From NCBI GenBank assembly GCA_022559985.1, contig JAFJTR010000003.1, forward strand, positions 558,001 to 622,000: DNA of 64,000 nt. Direction: 5' to 3'. Shown here one piece after another: positions 20,529 through 30,653 of this stretch. The position numbers and the translations under genes are program-made. Source of the DNA: Parastagonospora avenae f. sp. tritici 18332-5. Its lineage: Eukaryota > Ascomycota > Dothideomycetes > Pleosporales > Phaeosphaeriaceae. The notes under the pieces were generated by a model that saw nothing but the letters and a program-made list of their open reading frames with translations, was not told the DNA's origin and made no database searches. Numbering within the stretch: position 1 is the stretch's first letter; every line of letters begins with the position of its first letter.

Positions 20529-23106
20529 GTTCGGAAGAATGAAAACTTCAGAAAAAATAAACCGAAGAAAGCTGCTGTCCAGATGTTGTTTGAAGATTTC
20601 GCAGCTAAAGTCCGGTCAACCGACAACAAGGAGGTTGAGGACTAGTCAACCGCGGAACGATACCCTGCTGCAACGTTGCGGAATAGCATTACCATGTGCA
20701 ACCTCAAGCCCTTGTCGGATTGTGACTACGAACAACTCTAGCCATACTCGTACGCCCCATCTATGAGAGTACGACCTGCAGGTTCGATGAGCTCGTGAGC
20801 ACAGAATGTCGAGTTCAAAACAACAAGCAAAACTCGCAGGTGGCTCCACCTGGGCGGCCAATGGATGCTCACGAGAACCTACACAAGCCGCCTCATGTCT
20901 GAGATCCTGGACAAGGAAGATGTATTTGATCCGAAACTTGCTTATTTGATTGATCAAAACACATGATCATCAATTAATCTGGATTGTCAATGCAAAGCAC
21001 GCGGCGGCTCGTGGAAATTCGAGGAAAGCACTCCCCCGCCAATCATATCAAACGAACGTGTTCTTGGGGGTATTTGTGTTGCATTGCTACTCTGAGCCCT
21101 TCATATCGACCCGATATGTACGTAAATGTGTGCACTAGTAACATGGCTAAGGACAATACAGCACAACGACCGATCGCACTACAAATCCGCCACGACTGAG
21201 ATCAACTCTAGGCCCTGAAGATCATTACCAGAGGCCTCGGTTGAGATAGTAAGAGTCTGACTAGAGGCCCAGGCCTTTAAGAACTATATCCCGTTCATAA
21301 GACCCCAGTTATTGTCGATATCCACCCTGACTTGTCACTGCATGAGCTGCGCTGTCGGAATAGGATCCCCTTCGCCTACTCAGCCATAATTCATGACCCC
21401 TATGTCGGACAAGGCCACTCTCGTATCGAAACTTCCGCCTCCATCGTCCTGCCCGATTCTCCATCAATGGTTGCCTACCCATCACGCTATGAGAGGCTTC
21501 ACTCATCTCTGATGGATTGATGAAACGAGTACTGCACGTCCTGCGGCCATAAGAAGCAGTGGATATGATTGGGCCCACATATGCAGAAGAGTAACACGGC
21601 AGAAGCTTGGAAGCTCGGAATGCAGCTCGCAGTTTTGGAAGGAGAACAAACGATAGAATCGACTCGTCATAATGGAGGCAATTACTCCCGAGGTATCCTC
21701 TACTTGGACGATTCGGGCCGGGTTGTGCGGCAGCTCTGGTGGGTCGACGCGCGCCCTATAGAACTACAGCAGATTGTGCTGTTGCAAACGGATACCACGT
21801 CTCATACGAGACCACACGTACAACTTTGCTGGACTTGCGATCTGCGAGCTTCGACATGCATCCGCACCGCTCAGAGCTCGCTTCCAACAAATTAAGCCAT
21901 GCTGACTGTGGCTTCCTACACTCTGGAACAGGTCGATATCTCCAAGAGCTCAACAGTATCAGCAATGATCATGCCACGTATGAACACTTGGCTGAACAAG
22001 GATCTTGACCAAGACCTGGAAGAGTGGGGATTTGCTTTGGAAGCAGCTGCCAAAATATGCAGGTGTGATGCTGTCGATCTGGTAGCCACAGTTGAGGCTC
22101 ATCTTCACGCTTCTGATGATCCATCCCAATGTTTCCGCATCTGTCATATGTTGAAGTACAAGCCGACTTGCTATGAAGCTAAGTATGCATGAAGTGTAGG
22201 ATGCTCCGTTTCGAGGGTAAGTATTGTTCAATTCACTCACACGCATCATCTTCTAAAAGCCCATAGGGTTCCGGCACTCTCATCCGGATGTCTGAACATG
22301 CGGGGCATGATCTGGAAGATAGTCCCTGGCCTCTTGATTGGTGGGATGCTGCGGGTGGCATTCCAGCCTATCGCAGTTAATGTTGTGTTACCTCCATCAA
22401 CTGCCTGCATTCTCGTGCCCTCCGTGGCGCTGCGGAGTGCTGAATCAGCCAGGAAGACATGAGCTGACAACGGCACTTGCCTTCGCGCATCTGCAGTGTA
22501 ACATCTTATGTGAGTTGATGGTGCGAGTACAGTGTGTACGCTCTCTTCCCGGTTTTCACCACTTAAATATATATACCTAGGTGCTATCGAATATTATATG
22601 ATTCAGGACTAAGTCAAGCACACCTGTAGAAAAACATCATACATGTAAGCGCCCAAACTGGTCTGCTCAAAACCGCATAATTATTCGAACGCTTTGCTAC
22701 AGTACTTTTGGCAAGTTTGACCGACTTCTGCTGTGTGACGGCGAGCCTTTCGTGTCACTGCCGAACCCGAATCGAGATCGGCGGTCGAATCGAAAATCCC
22801 GACAGTCGCCGCGACAATTTGACACGGAGAGACGAACCCAGCACTTGGGCATATCCTGGATTACACCAACATGAAAATGCGCACAATACGCGTCATTTGA
22901 GAGGGCCAAAGAAATGTTCAGGCTGCTTCGGAGAGGCTTGTTACAACGCGTTTCGGAAGAAGGTACATTGAACACCGTCATACATCACGAGATAGCATCA
23001 TCGGAGATCACATCTGTGAAATACCTCAATCGTGTGATCAGCACAATGAGCTATCGCATTGAATCTACTCCAGGCTGCTGTACCCCCCTGGGACTCAATA
23101 CGCGCC
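20529..23106. other. 2.6 kb region without a supported gene
   Basis: Only short frames occur. The best is 21899-22192 (+), 97 codons, whose WLNKDLDQDLEEWGFALEAA segment looks protein-like, yet neighbouring frames at 21569-21895 and 21739-22008 overlap it in other phases. A GGTAAGT donor-like site lies near 22215. The pattern fits a decayed gene or a multi-exon gene I could not solve. No terminal inverted repeat, transposase or RNA signature was found. The left end is the promoter side of the zinc-cluster gene. Confidence 0.45.
21899..22192 (+). CDS. possible exon of an unresolved gene (weak)
   Basis: An ATG-initiated frame of 97 codons in an otherwise empty stretch. The centre reads as an amphipathic helix with regular Leu/Trp spacing (WLNKDLDQDLEEWGFALEAA), followed by a Cys-containing part (ICRCDAVDL, FRICHMLKYKPTCY). 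No domain is recognised. No upstream exon could be joined with confidence. It may be a terminal exon, a relic or chance. Confidence 0.25.
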   Translation: MLTVASYTLEQVDISKSSTVSAMIMPRMNTWLNKDLDQDLEEWGFALEAAAKICRCDAVDLVATVEAHLHASDDPSQCFRICHMLKYKPTCYEAKYA

Positions 23107-24367
23107 TTACTCTTTTGCGAAACCAAACGAATCCTTCCTTTGCCACACTAAACCAAGGGCGATGTCCTGCGCCCACACTGGCCAATTTCGCAATCCGGTT
23201 TTACTTTCCTCTGACTTGGGGACGACAAGTCTCCCGCTCTTTCCATTCAAGACTTGCTTGACGACCAAGTCGCTCACATTGGTCGGTGGGTCCGGAACAA
23301 TACCAAACTTGGCAAGAGATGCTTCGCCACCTTTGAGAATACCTGTTTGATGCCACGACGGATGAACGGATGTAAAACATATGCCTTCTCCGCCGGGGTA
23401 TCGTGACAAACACTCCGCACGTACACCTGGGTACCATGTCAGCTGACGACTGTTGCGTATACGAATTATCACAAGACAATATGACTGACCTTCACTGACA
23501 TACAGTGCGCCAATCTTGGAGCAACAGTAGTCTAGCAGACCAGGCGCTGCAACGAAAGACGCCATCGATGCAATCGTAACTATGTGGCCCTTGTTCTTGC
23601 GCAACATCCCAGGTAGGAACTCGCGGATGAGTGTAAAATGCGAGATGAGATTGACCTTGAAAAGCTTTTCGCACTCTGCATTTGACGTCTAAAGGCATTG
23701 TCAGTTATTGGACAAACTCATTTACGTGGTATACTGACCTCAAGTACCGTCTTCCCTGTTCCAATTCCGGCATTGTTGATCAAAACCGTCGCATCTCCGT
23801 GTGTCTGAAGAATCTCCTTGCACAATTCTTCCACGCCTGACGCATCTGTCACGTCGCATTTATAAAAATGCACGTCGGGAACTAACAGGGTCAGTATCGA
23901 CCCGTTCGTGCCTCAACCGCCCAACGTCTTTCACACTTACTACTCGACAATTCGGGCGGGAAGTCCGCAACGTCTAAAACCACGACACGAGCATGATAAG
24001 CGAAGCTCTTCACCATCTCATATCCAAAGCCCGAGCTCCCACCAGTAATGATCACCAACTCTTTCTTCTCCGGGCCAAATTCAAACGGAGCGCCGGGTCT
24101 TCCAAACAGCTTCCAGTTGTTCCAGGCTAGGCTGTTTAATGCTCCATTGATGCGTTGCACCACACCCAAGCCGGTCAGGACCTTGAGTGCTGTGATGAAG
24201 ACAGCGAGTCTTGCAACGCCATTTTTCGCGAGCAGATTGGTTTGGAAAGGACCGAGGATGCGCTCGCGAAGATGGCTGGGACCACGCGTGAGAATGTATA
24301 AGAGTGCGCCGGTCAGGATTGGCTCCGAGGCAGTTTCTTTCAGCGTGGAAACGACTTTAGATGCCAT
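23107..24367 (-). CDS. short-chain dehydrogenase, membrane-associated type
   Basis: Four exons, 23941-24367, 23739-23881, 23490-23688 and 23107-23426, give 362 residues. Introns are 50-63 bp with GTAAGT or GTCAGT donors. An N-terminal part of about 95 residues with hydrophobic stretches (GVARLAVFITALKVLTGLGV) precedes the Rossmann domain. Motifs are TGGSSGFG for the dinucleotide, NNAGIG, the catalytic Ser in IASMASF and YCCSK supplying Tyr and Lys. Length, N-terminal anchor and C-terminal layout resemble retinol-dehydrogenase / 17-beta-hydroxysteroid-type SDRs (SDR16C-like), which act on lipophilic alcohols at the ER or lipid droplets. Substrate unknown. The next gene upstream, also on the minus strand, is an FAD monooxygenase. 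Confidence 0.88.
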
Positions 24368-24856
24368 GGTGTGCTGGCGCAGGAGGAACTCAGAGTGTTC
24401 GATGGCTGGAAGTGTAACAAGAGGCGAGGTTTGATTCCTATTCACATGGCATGTCGAAGACAACTGAGATCGACAAAGATACTCACGAGTCGTTACATAG
24501 GTGAGCTCCGCGCCGAGGCACAATTTTAGTCTCTTTTGTCGGTCTGGTACGAGCTCTTACTGGCCGATCCCCCGCACTATCACCACTTCGCGAGGCGAAC
24601 AGAGCAAGGCGACTCAGCCTCGGGCGCTATCAAAGGGGCTTGCGGGGTACAAGTAAAGTCACTATACCTGCGACTATCGGTCACCATTATAACGAAAACG
24701 ACCGAGCCTCACGAAGCTAAATTGGTTTACAGAAGTACCTCGGTATACATCATTCACAAGTAAGGTAACTTAAAGATGAAATTATGTTTGGAATTAAAAT
24801 TGTCTATTGTGTATAAGTTACTCATAACTCAATGCCGCCGCAACTCCCCAGTCATT
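24368..24856. other. intergenic, upstream of dehydrogenase
   Basis: This 490 bp spacer lies between two minus-strand oxidoreductase genes. It holds the dehydrogenase promoter and the monooxygenase 3' UTR. An AT-rich part (about 24760-24830) fits a 3' flank. No separate gene is seen. Confidence 0.5.
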
Positions 24857-26128
24857 TCAAAGAGTTTTCCAGTCATACTCAGCCAGCTTTGCTTCCTCTG
24901 CTTTGTCATCATCCGGCAACAACTTGTACAGCTTCGTTTTACTGGCCAACCACAAGGACAAATCTCTCAATTTCATGCCCCAGCCTGTCTGTGGAAACGC
25001 AATCTGGGGAAACCCTGGCGGCAGGTCTTCAGATTTGCTATAGATCTTTCGAAAAACCATCTCGTAATCGTCCAAAGCGCGCGGAACTTCAGCACTGCTC
25101 CCTATCTTCGACAACTCGCCCGCCAAGTAATATGCACTCGTGATGGCGAGCGAAGTTCCGATTCCAAATGTGGCAAATGCTGCGTCGCCGAGTAAGACGG
25201 CACGTCCAGCATGCCAGATGGGCAGCTTGACTTGTGCAGCGCGGGACATGTAGAAGTCTTTGGAAATGTCCATGCCCTCTAGAATGCGCTCGGCTTCCCA
25301 TCCACAGCCTTCAAAGTACTCGCGCAAGACGCGCTTTTGGGCTTTTGGGCCATCGTCCATGGCCTTCTCCACGACTGGATCTCGGATGCCACGCGCCGGC
25401 TTGGTGATACACATGTAAACGCCAATGGTCGAAGGGTTTCGGTGCGGGCGCGTCATGAGCGCGAGGCCATTGGTCGTGGTGTACCAGTTCCAATACTTGG
25501 TGTCTGTGGGGCGGCTGGGGATGCTGAAGTACGCAATGTACTGGCCAATGAAGTTGTAGCTGCCCTCGAGGGTCGTCTTGTCTAGTATCATCGAGCGGAT
25601 CTTCGATGTTGAACCGTCGGCGCCCACAATCAGGTCGAATGTTTCTTCCTTCCCGGAGTCAAAGGTCACGGCTGCGCTCTCAGCAGTCTGTTCCACGTTC
25701 GTGACGTAGTCTCCATATATGTATCTGACATTCTCGAGCTTCTCCGTCGCATCAAGAAAAAGCCCACACAGGTCCGCTCGCAAAATTTCATACTCGGCAG
25801 TAAATGCATCGCCCTTGCGAAACTCTGCAATCAGATTTCCTTTGCTGTTCAGCATTCTGGTCCCCAGTTCTGTTGTGTCGCGCGCCCGCACAGCTTCTTC
25901 GAGTTTCATCTCCTTGATGACATTAATGGCAGCGCCCCGAACGTCGATCGATTGACCGGTTGGTCTGGGAACGGGCGAGCGCTCGACGATGGTGATGGAG
26001 GTATTGAGACGCGTCTTCGAAAGCCAGTATGCGAGGCATGGCCCTGCAATGCCAGCGCCTGAGATTAGGACCTTGAGAGGAGAATTTGATAGTGACATTT
26101 TAGTACGAGAGACCATAGTCGGATACAT
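24857..26128 (-). CDS. FAD-dependent monooxygenase (FAD_binding_3 type)
   Basis: A single exon of 423 residues. In-frame ATGs at residues 1, 5 and 11 are all possible; the longest is given. Motifs of group A flavoprotein hydroxylases appear in order: GxGxxG-like ISGAGIAGPCLAYWLSK near the N-terminus, ERSPVPRPTGQSIDVRG, the DG motif in VGADGSTSKIR (about residue 170) and the GD motif in VLLGDAAFATFGIG (about residue 315). The GD motif is slightly altered, lacking the usual Pro. These enzymes use NAD(P)H and oxygen to hydroxylate aromatic or polyketide-like substrates; TetX-like members inactivate drugs. No substrate can be named. The start faces the SDR gene at 26628 across 499 bp. Confidence 0.88.
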   Translation of the reverse strand: MYPTMVSRTKMSLSNSPLKVLISGAGIAGPCLAYWLSKTRLNTSITIVERSPVPRPTGQSIDVRGAAINVIKEMKLEEAVRARDTTELGTRMLNSKGNLIAEFRKGDAFTAEYEILRADLCGLFLDATEKLENVRYIYGDYVTNVEQTAESAAVTFDSGKEETFDLIVGADGSTSKIRSMILDKTTLEGSYNFIGQYIAYFSIPSRPTDTKYWNWYTTTNGLALMTRPHRNPSTIGVYMCITKPARGIRDPVVEKAMDDGPKAQKRVLREYFEGCGWEAERILEGMDISKDFYMSRAAQVKLPIWHAGRAVLLGDAAFATFGIGTSLAITSAYYLAGELSKIGSSAEVPRALDDYEMVFRKIYSKSEDLPPGFPQIAFPQTGWGMKLRDLSLWLASKTKLYKLLPDDDKAEEAKLAEYDWKTL

Positions 26129-26627
26129 GATGGGATGTAAGCTGGCCTAGGTAACTTATATATCACAACCTTGGAACTTGTTGTGAGAGGTTGATGCATG
26201 TCGGACCCGAATATCGTCACCTGAAGTCGACTCGGGTCAGAACAAGCTCATGGCATCCCATGTCTAGCGTTCAATCGAGGATGAATGAAGCTTGGTATGT
26301 TCGCAGAAACACGATCAAAGAGGAGCGCGCAGGACATATTGACGTTAGCGCGCCTCCTCATCGTGACAGCTGGCCAACCACAAGACGTGCGCGTCCGCTG
26401 TGGTGGAGGTTAGGCGGACAGCTCTCGATGACCGACCCGAGCTGGAGTCTCGCCCGAAGCTGCTCTGGCCCGAAGAACCAATGCGAAGACGTCGAGCTCC
26501 ACCACGCGCAAATCGGAGGTTGTGCACGCCGGTACCGATAAGAACTTTTGGAGACGATGACGTTCTCGCTGACACCTGAGCATTATATCGATTTCCCATC
26601 AACGGCATCTGTTTACCTTCGACAATC
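26129..26627. promoter_or_regulatory. divergent promoter region, monooxygenase / SDR
   Basis: About 500 bp lie between divergent ATGs, so the two oxidoreductase genes may share control elements. A TATA-like ttatatatc is near 26155 on the monooxygenase side and cattatatcg near 26581 on the SDR side. No gene is supported within. Confidence 0.5.
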
Positions 26628-27404
26628 ATGGTGCGCATCTTCATCACGGGATCTTCAGACGGCCTGGGCTCTTTAGTAGCCAAGCGCCTCGTCGAGAGAG
26701 GCCATTCCGTAGTCCTGCACGCCCGCAACGAGCAACGCGCCAAAGACGCCAACGCCGCATGCCCCGGCGCAGAAAGCGTAGTGACCGGCGACCTCTCCAG
26801 CATTTCCGAAACCAAAGACATTGCCGCGCAGGTCAACAAGCTCGGTACATTCGACTGTGTCATCCACAATGCCGGCCTGTATCGCGGGCCTATCCGCAAA
26901 ACAAGCGATGGCATACCCGCACTTGCAGCTGTCAACTCGCTTGCACCGTACATCTTGACAGCGCTCATCAACAGGCCCAAGCGCCTGGTGTTCCTTTCTT
27001 CTGGCTTGCATTACAGTGCGTCGACCAATATGGACGACCCTCTCTGGCTCCAGCGCGGCGAGAGCCAGTACGATGAGAACACAGCGTACTGCGCGAGCAA
27101 GCTGCACAACGTTCTTTTCGCAAAAGCATTTGCGCGCCGCTGGCCTGATGTCACGGCCAGTGCTTTAGACCCCGGATGGATGCCGACCAAGATGGGTGGC
27201 GAGAGTGCTTCTGGCAACTTCGAAGACTCGATTGCGAGTTATGTTATGCTTGCCGAGGGGGAGGAGGCGGCGGCGAAGAAGAGCGGGTCTTACTTCACAC
27301 CGGGCAAGAAGGAAGAAAAGCCACAGGAGGTGGCCGGTGATGTGAGTGCTCAGGACAAGCTTTTCAAGGCATGTGAGGAGTTCTCGGGCGTGAAGCTTGC
27401 CTAG
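26628..27404 (+). CDS. short-chain dehydrogenase/reductase
   Basis: A single exon encoding 258 residues, the usual SDR length. The dinucleotide motif is TGSSDGLG (residues 7-14), followed by HARNEQRAKD, GDLSS, HNAGLY, the catalytic Ser in LSSGLHY and YCASK with Tyr and Lys. The C-terminal part (WMPTKMGG, then a GxYFTPGKKEEKP segment) resembles SDRs acting on small carbonyl compounds in fungi. The ATG at 26628 follows a CAATC context and gives a complete first beta strand. Substrate is unknown. It diverges from the FAD monooxygenase gene and converges with the chitin deacetylase gene. Confidence 0.88.
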   Translation: MVRIFITGSSDGLGSLVAKRLVERGHSVVLHARNEQRAKDANAACPGAESVVTGDLSSISETKDIAAQVNKLGTFDCVIHNAGLYRGPIRKTSDGIPALAAVNSLAPYILTALINRPKRLVFLSSGLHYSASTNMDDPLWLQRGESQYDENTAYCASKLHNVLFAKAFARRWPDVTASALDPGWMPTKMGGESASGNFEDSIASYVMLAEGEEAAAKKSGSYFTPGKKEEKPQEVAGDVSAQDKLFKACEEFSGVKLA

Positions 27405-27765
27405 AGTATCTGTAGAACACTCCGTAGGGTGTCTTGCATGTATGGTGAATTGTGCAATGAGGGGTTTCATCGTGGTATTCTTTCATCATATCGAATACAC
27501 ATGTTTAGAAGGTCACCGAGTTGAACTTAGCCCAATTGATTTAAACAAAGCTTATAATCTGATCATAGGATGCGTTTGGTAATCCACGCCGTGATTACTG
27601 CGGGCATGAACTTCGTAGACCACTTTCATTTCGCAAGCTGTTCATTTACATTACATTATATCGATCAGCAGTCCCTTGACACTGCCAGTAGCCTACGAAC
27701 ACCGCCAACCATCTAACCCGCGCCAAACTATGCTACAAGAATCGGCCGTCACGGTAACAAGCGCT
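27405..27765. other. convergent intergenic region
   Basis: This 360 bp spacer separates two convergent genes and should hold both 3' UTRs. It is AT-rich near 27640-27665. Nothing else is seen. Confidence 0.5.
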
Positions 27766-29255
27766 CTAATTGCAAGTGCCAAAGCTCTTGTTGCAAGACG
27801 CACCACAGTGGTCTGCAGTCGAGCCGCACCAGCCGTACTGCGAGCAGCAGTTTCCGAACGGGCTTCCTGCGCAAGTCCGTCCACCAGTACCAGCGCAGGT
27901 ACCATCGGTGGACACAGGCTTGGATGGGGCAGGGGCGCTTCCAGTACCACAAGTACCGAACGATCCGTTACAGCCCTGGCCGCAGTGGTCAGCGCTGCTG
28001 CCGCACCAGCCATACTGGGAGCAGCAGTTACCGAAGGGAGAGTTTTGGCACGTCTTTCCGTTACCGGCGCAGGCTCCGTCGGTGGAGACGCTACCGCCGT
28101 TGCCAGGGTTGGGGGAGGGGCTGGAGCCGCTCTCGCCGGAGGTGCGGTACCAGTTTGCCTCTGGCTCGCCCATGCACTCACCCATGGTGACACCGCGGTA
28201 GCCTTTGGACTTGAGGTACTCGAGCATGTAGCCGGTCAGAGAAAGAGCGGTGGCCTCGTGGATGTCGTGAGCGATGGCGAGGCGGTCGCCAGACTGAGGG
28301 CCGCCTTGAGTCTGGTCGAGGATGCGCTTGAAGTTGTCCTTGGCGACCTGGATGTTGGAGAGCTGGTTGTAGTCATCGGTGTCGAGGTCGAAGTACGAGA
28401 CGACGTATCCGAGGTTCTTCAACACAGCCTGACAGGCTTCGTTGCAAGACGAGTAGGGAGGACGCATGTAGGTAGGGTACTTTCCGATGATGTTGCGAAT
28501 GGCCATTTCGTTCTTGACCATTTGGTCGTAGCGCTGAGTGTCAGTGATTTTGCTGAGATCTTGGTGAGACCAGGTGTGGCTGGCTACTTGATGGCCTTCA
28601 GCCACCATACGCTTGATAACGTTCGACCATTGCGAGGTGGTGTCGATTGCGCCCTTTCCGATGTTGATACCAGTGACGAAAAAGGTGGCCTTGAAGCCGT
28701 ACTGCTTGAACTGATCAAGTACACGGTCCGTGTAGATGTACGGGCCATCATCGTAAGTGATAGCGACGGTTCCAGGTGTCTGACAGACGTAAACACCTTC
28801 GCCGCCGTATGCAACATTGCCCTTCTGGGGACGAGCGTCGTTGCGAGTGCTGGCGCCGGCGGGAGTCTTGTTAGCATCGCATGCGGGGCCGAAGTCGATA
28901 AGACAGTCAGGGGCGCTGCAGTGGTCTTTGGATGTACCGCAGTATCCCTATAAGAAAGTCAACCACAAACAATCGAATAATTCATGACACAACGTACCGC
29001 ACCAGAGCAGCAAAAGCCTGCCGAGCATGAAGCGCCACCAAAGTCAGGGCCACAGCGACCGTTCTGACCACCTTGACGGGTCTCCAATAAACCCCGCTTG
29101 GGGTTAGGAGCGTGACGAAGTACGCGCGCAGCAGCAGGGGCTCGGGCCTTCAAGTCTGTGGGTAGACCAAAGATCTTGGGAGCACCAGGAATTCCTCCAT
29201 GGGCAGCCACAAGCGGCGCCACAACCGACGCGACTAAAACATTAGAGAAGTGCAT
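27766..29255 (-). CDS. chitin deacetylase-like protein with three hevein-type domains
   Basis: Two exons, 28998-29255 and 27766-28947, give 479 residues; the intron is 50 bp with a GTACGT donor. A signal peptide (MHFSNVLVASVVAPLVAAHG) is followed by one CBM18 hevein-like domain spanning the splice site. The NodB/CE4 deacetylase domain has all five motifs: TYDDGP, HxxxSHTWSH (metal-binding His), RPPYSS, DLDTDDY and AHDIHEAT. After a Ser/Pro/Gly linker come two near-identical CBM18 domains with FGNCCSQYGWCGS. The enzyme should remove acetyl groups from chitin in the wall or outside the cell, producing chitosan, a change linked to wall remodelling and masking of chitin from hosts. Domain calls are secure; catalysis is inferred from intact motifs. 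Confidence 0.93.
27769..28089 (-). repeat. tandem duplication of a hevein-like domain
   Basis: Two copies of a CBM18 module, about 27769-27914 and 27952-28089, lie in the last exon of the chitin deacetylase gene. Both encode the FGNCCSQYGWCGS core and CAG...C starts, with nucleotide identity clearly above that to the N-terminal CBM18 copy. A Pro/Ser linker separates them. Confidence 0.8.
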
Positions 29256-30653
29256 TGTGAGTCTTCTGAGATGGGATGGGTATTAGGATAATAGTTCGAT
29301 GTAAACACCAAGTAAAGGTGACAAGGATGGGATGTAGCGAGTGACGACTGCGTGGCAAAGCGAGCGACAACGAGTGAAGATCTTGTGTGTGCATGGCTGT
29401 TGGAAATACTTATACCGAGCCCTAAATCCCGGGTCTGACGTTTTCCAAGGAAAATATGGGCGCCGCTGTCGTGATTCCAAGACAGCCAAGAGCGGCGGCC
29501 TGTACAGAGGCAATGGAAATACGAAGGATGAGCGGAGCCGGCATCTATATCACACGGTAGAAGCTCAGTCGGGCCGCTTGGCATCTATGCGAAACATAGT
29601 CATGGATTATCAGCATCAGCAGTCGCACCTACAGCGACAGTGATTTCTTGCCCAAACCATTACCTCCAGAGAGGATACACATGAAGCATTTTGTTTTTGT
29701 GTTAATCAGCCCAACCGCGCCCGTGCGGCGCCCTGGTGTTGTGGTGCTGCCACATGCGCGAGCTGTCTGACCATAAATGGCATGCTGCAGTAGCCGGGGA
29801 CCGACCGCTACGAGAATCTGCACGACTCCACGTTGCCTGATCAAGGACCACTGATATCGATCCCAACGGCGACATGGTCTGAAAAGGGCCTATAAGGCGA
29901 CTCACCCATGAACAGATCAGGGGAATGGTGGTCCCATGCGTGTGGAAGCGAAGCGGAATATGTTGTCCAAGATTTGCCCAGATATCTAGCGGCGCGGCGG
30001 ACTAAGAATAACCCGAGGATCCTCCACTTTGTCAGCGATGAACCGCGGTTACGAGAGATGGTAGAAGTCCGGTTGTTGTTGAGTGTACGAGGTATTAAAG
30101 CTGGACGGTGCAGGTGGTCATAGTCTTACCCACATGCGCTATTTTACTCCGTCGTGTTCTTCTCTGGTAGGGGGAAAATGGAGCGCCACAATATTACCTA
30201 AACGCCAACACTCGGAATTTGGAGCTAGTGGAGCCAGGTTGCAGTTGGCTACGATGTGGTACTCCCAAAGGTCGATCGTGTCGTCGGCCAGCTGAGGCTG
30301 GACGTATTCTCTGAAATTCCCAAGGCACTTCGATGTGCGACTCACCAGACGTGCTGTCCAAATGCCACGGATTAACACAGAAAGAACCTGCCTCGAGAAA
30401 TGAGTTTAAGTACGATGCAAACTACTCGCTGGGATAGTAGCACATGAGAACGAACAAGTCTTGTATGGACGATGTCACCTATGATCAGTATAGCAAAAAT
30501 CACTCTGCAGCATACCGTCACCAATGAATGACCGGGCTGTTCTATTCAAAAAGTTTCCATTAACAATCAACGATCTAGAGAAGGCAATGAATGCAACTGA
30601 CCTTGAATGTCCGAGCGAGATAGTGACTAGTCGAGCGCCAATCGTCGTACGGC
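29256..30653. other. 1.4 kb intergenic region
   Basis: No gene is supported. The left end carries the chitin deacetylase promoter, with a TATA-like acttatacc near 29409. The rest has only short frames without domains. It ends at the SNU66 stop codon. I checked for tRNA B boxes and snRNA landmarks and saw none. Confidence 0.5.

Noticed and set aside
27676..28953. Open plus-strand frame of 425 codons opposite the chitin deacetylase gene
   Set aside because: It is antisense to a fully motif-supported gene, has Ala/Val-biased composition from strand complementarity, and has no domain.
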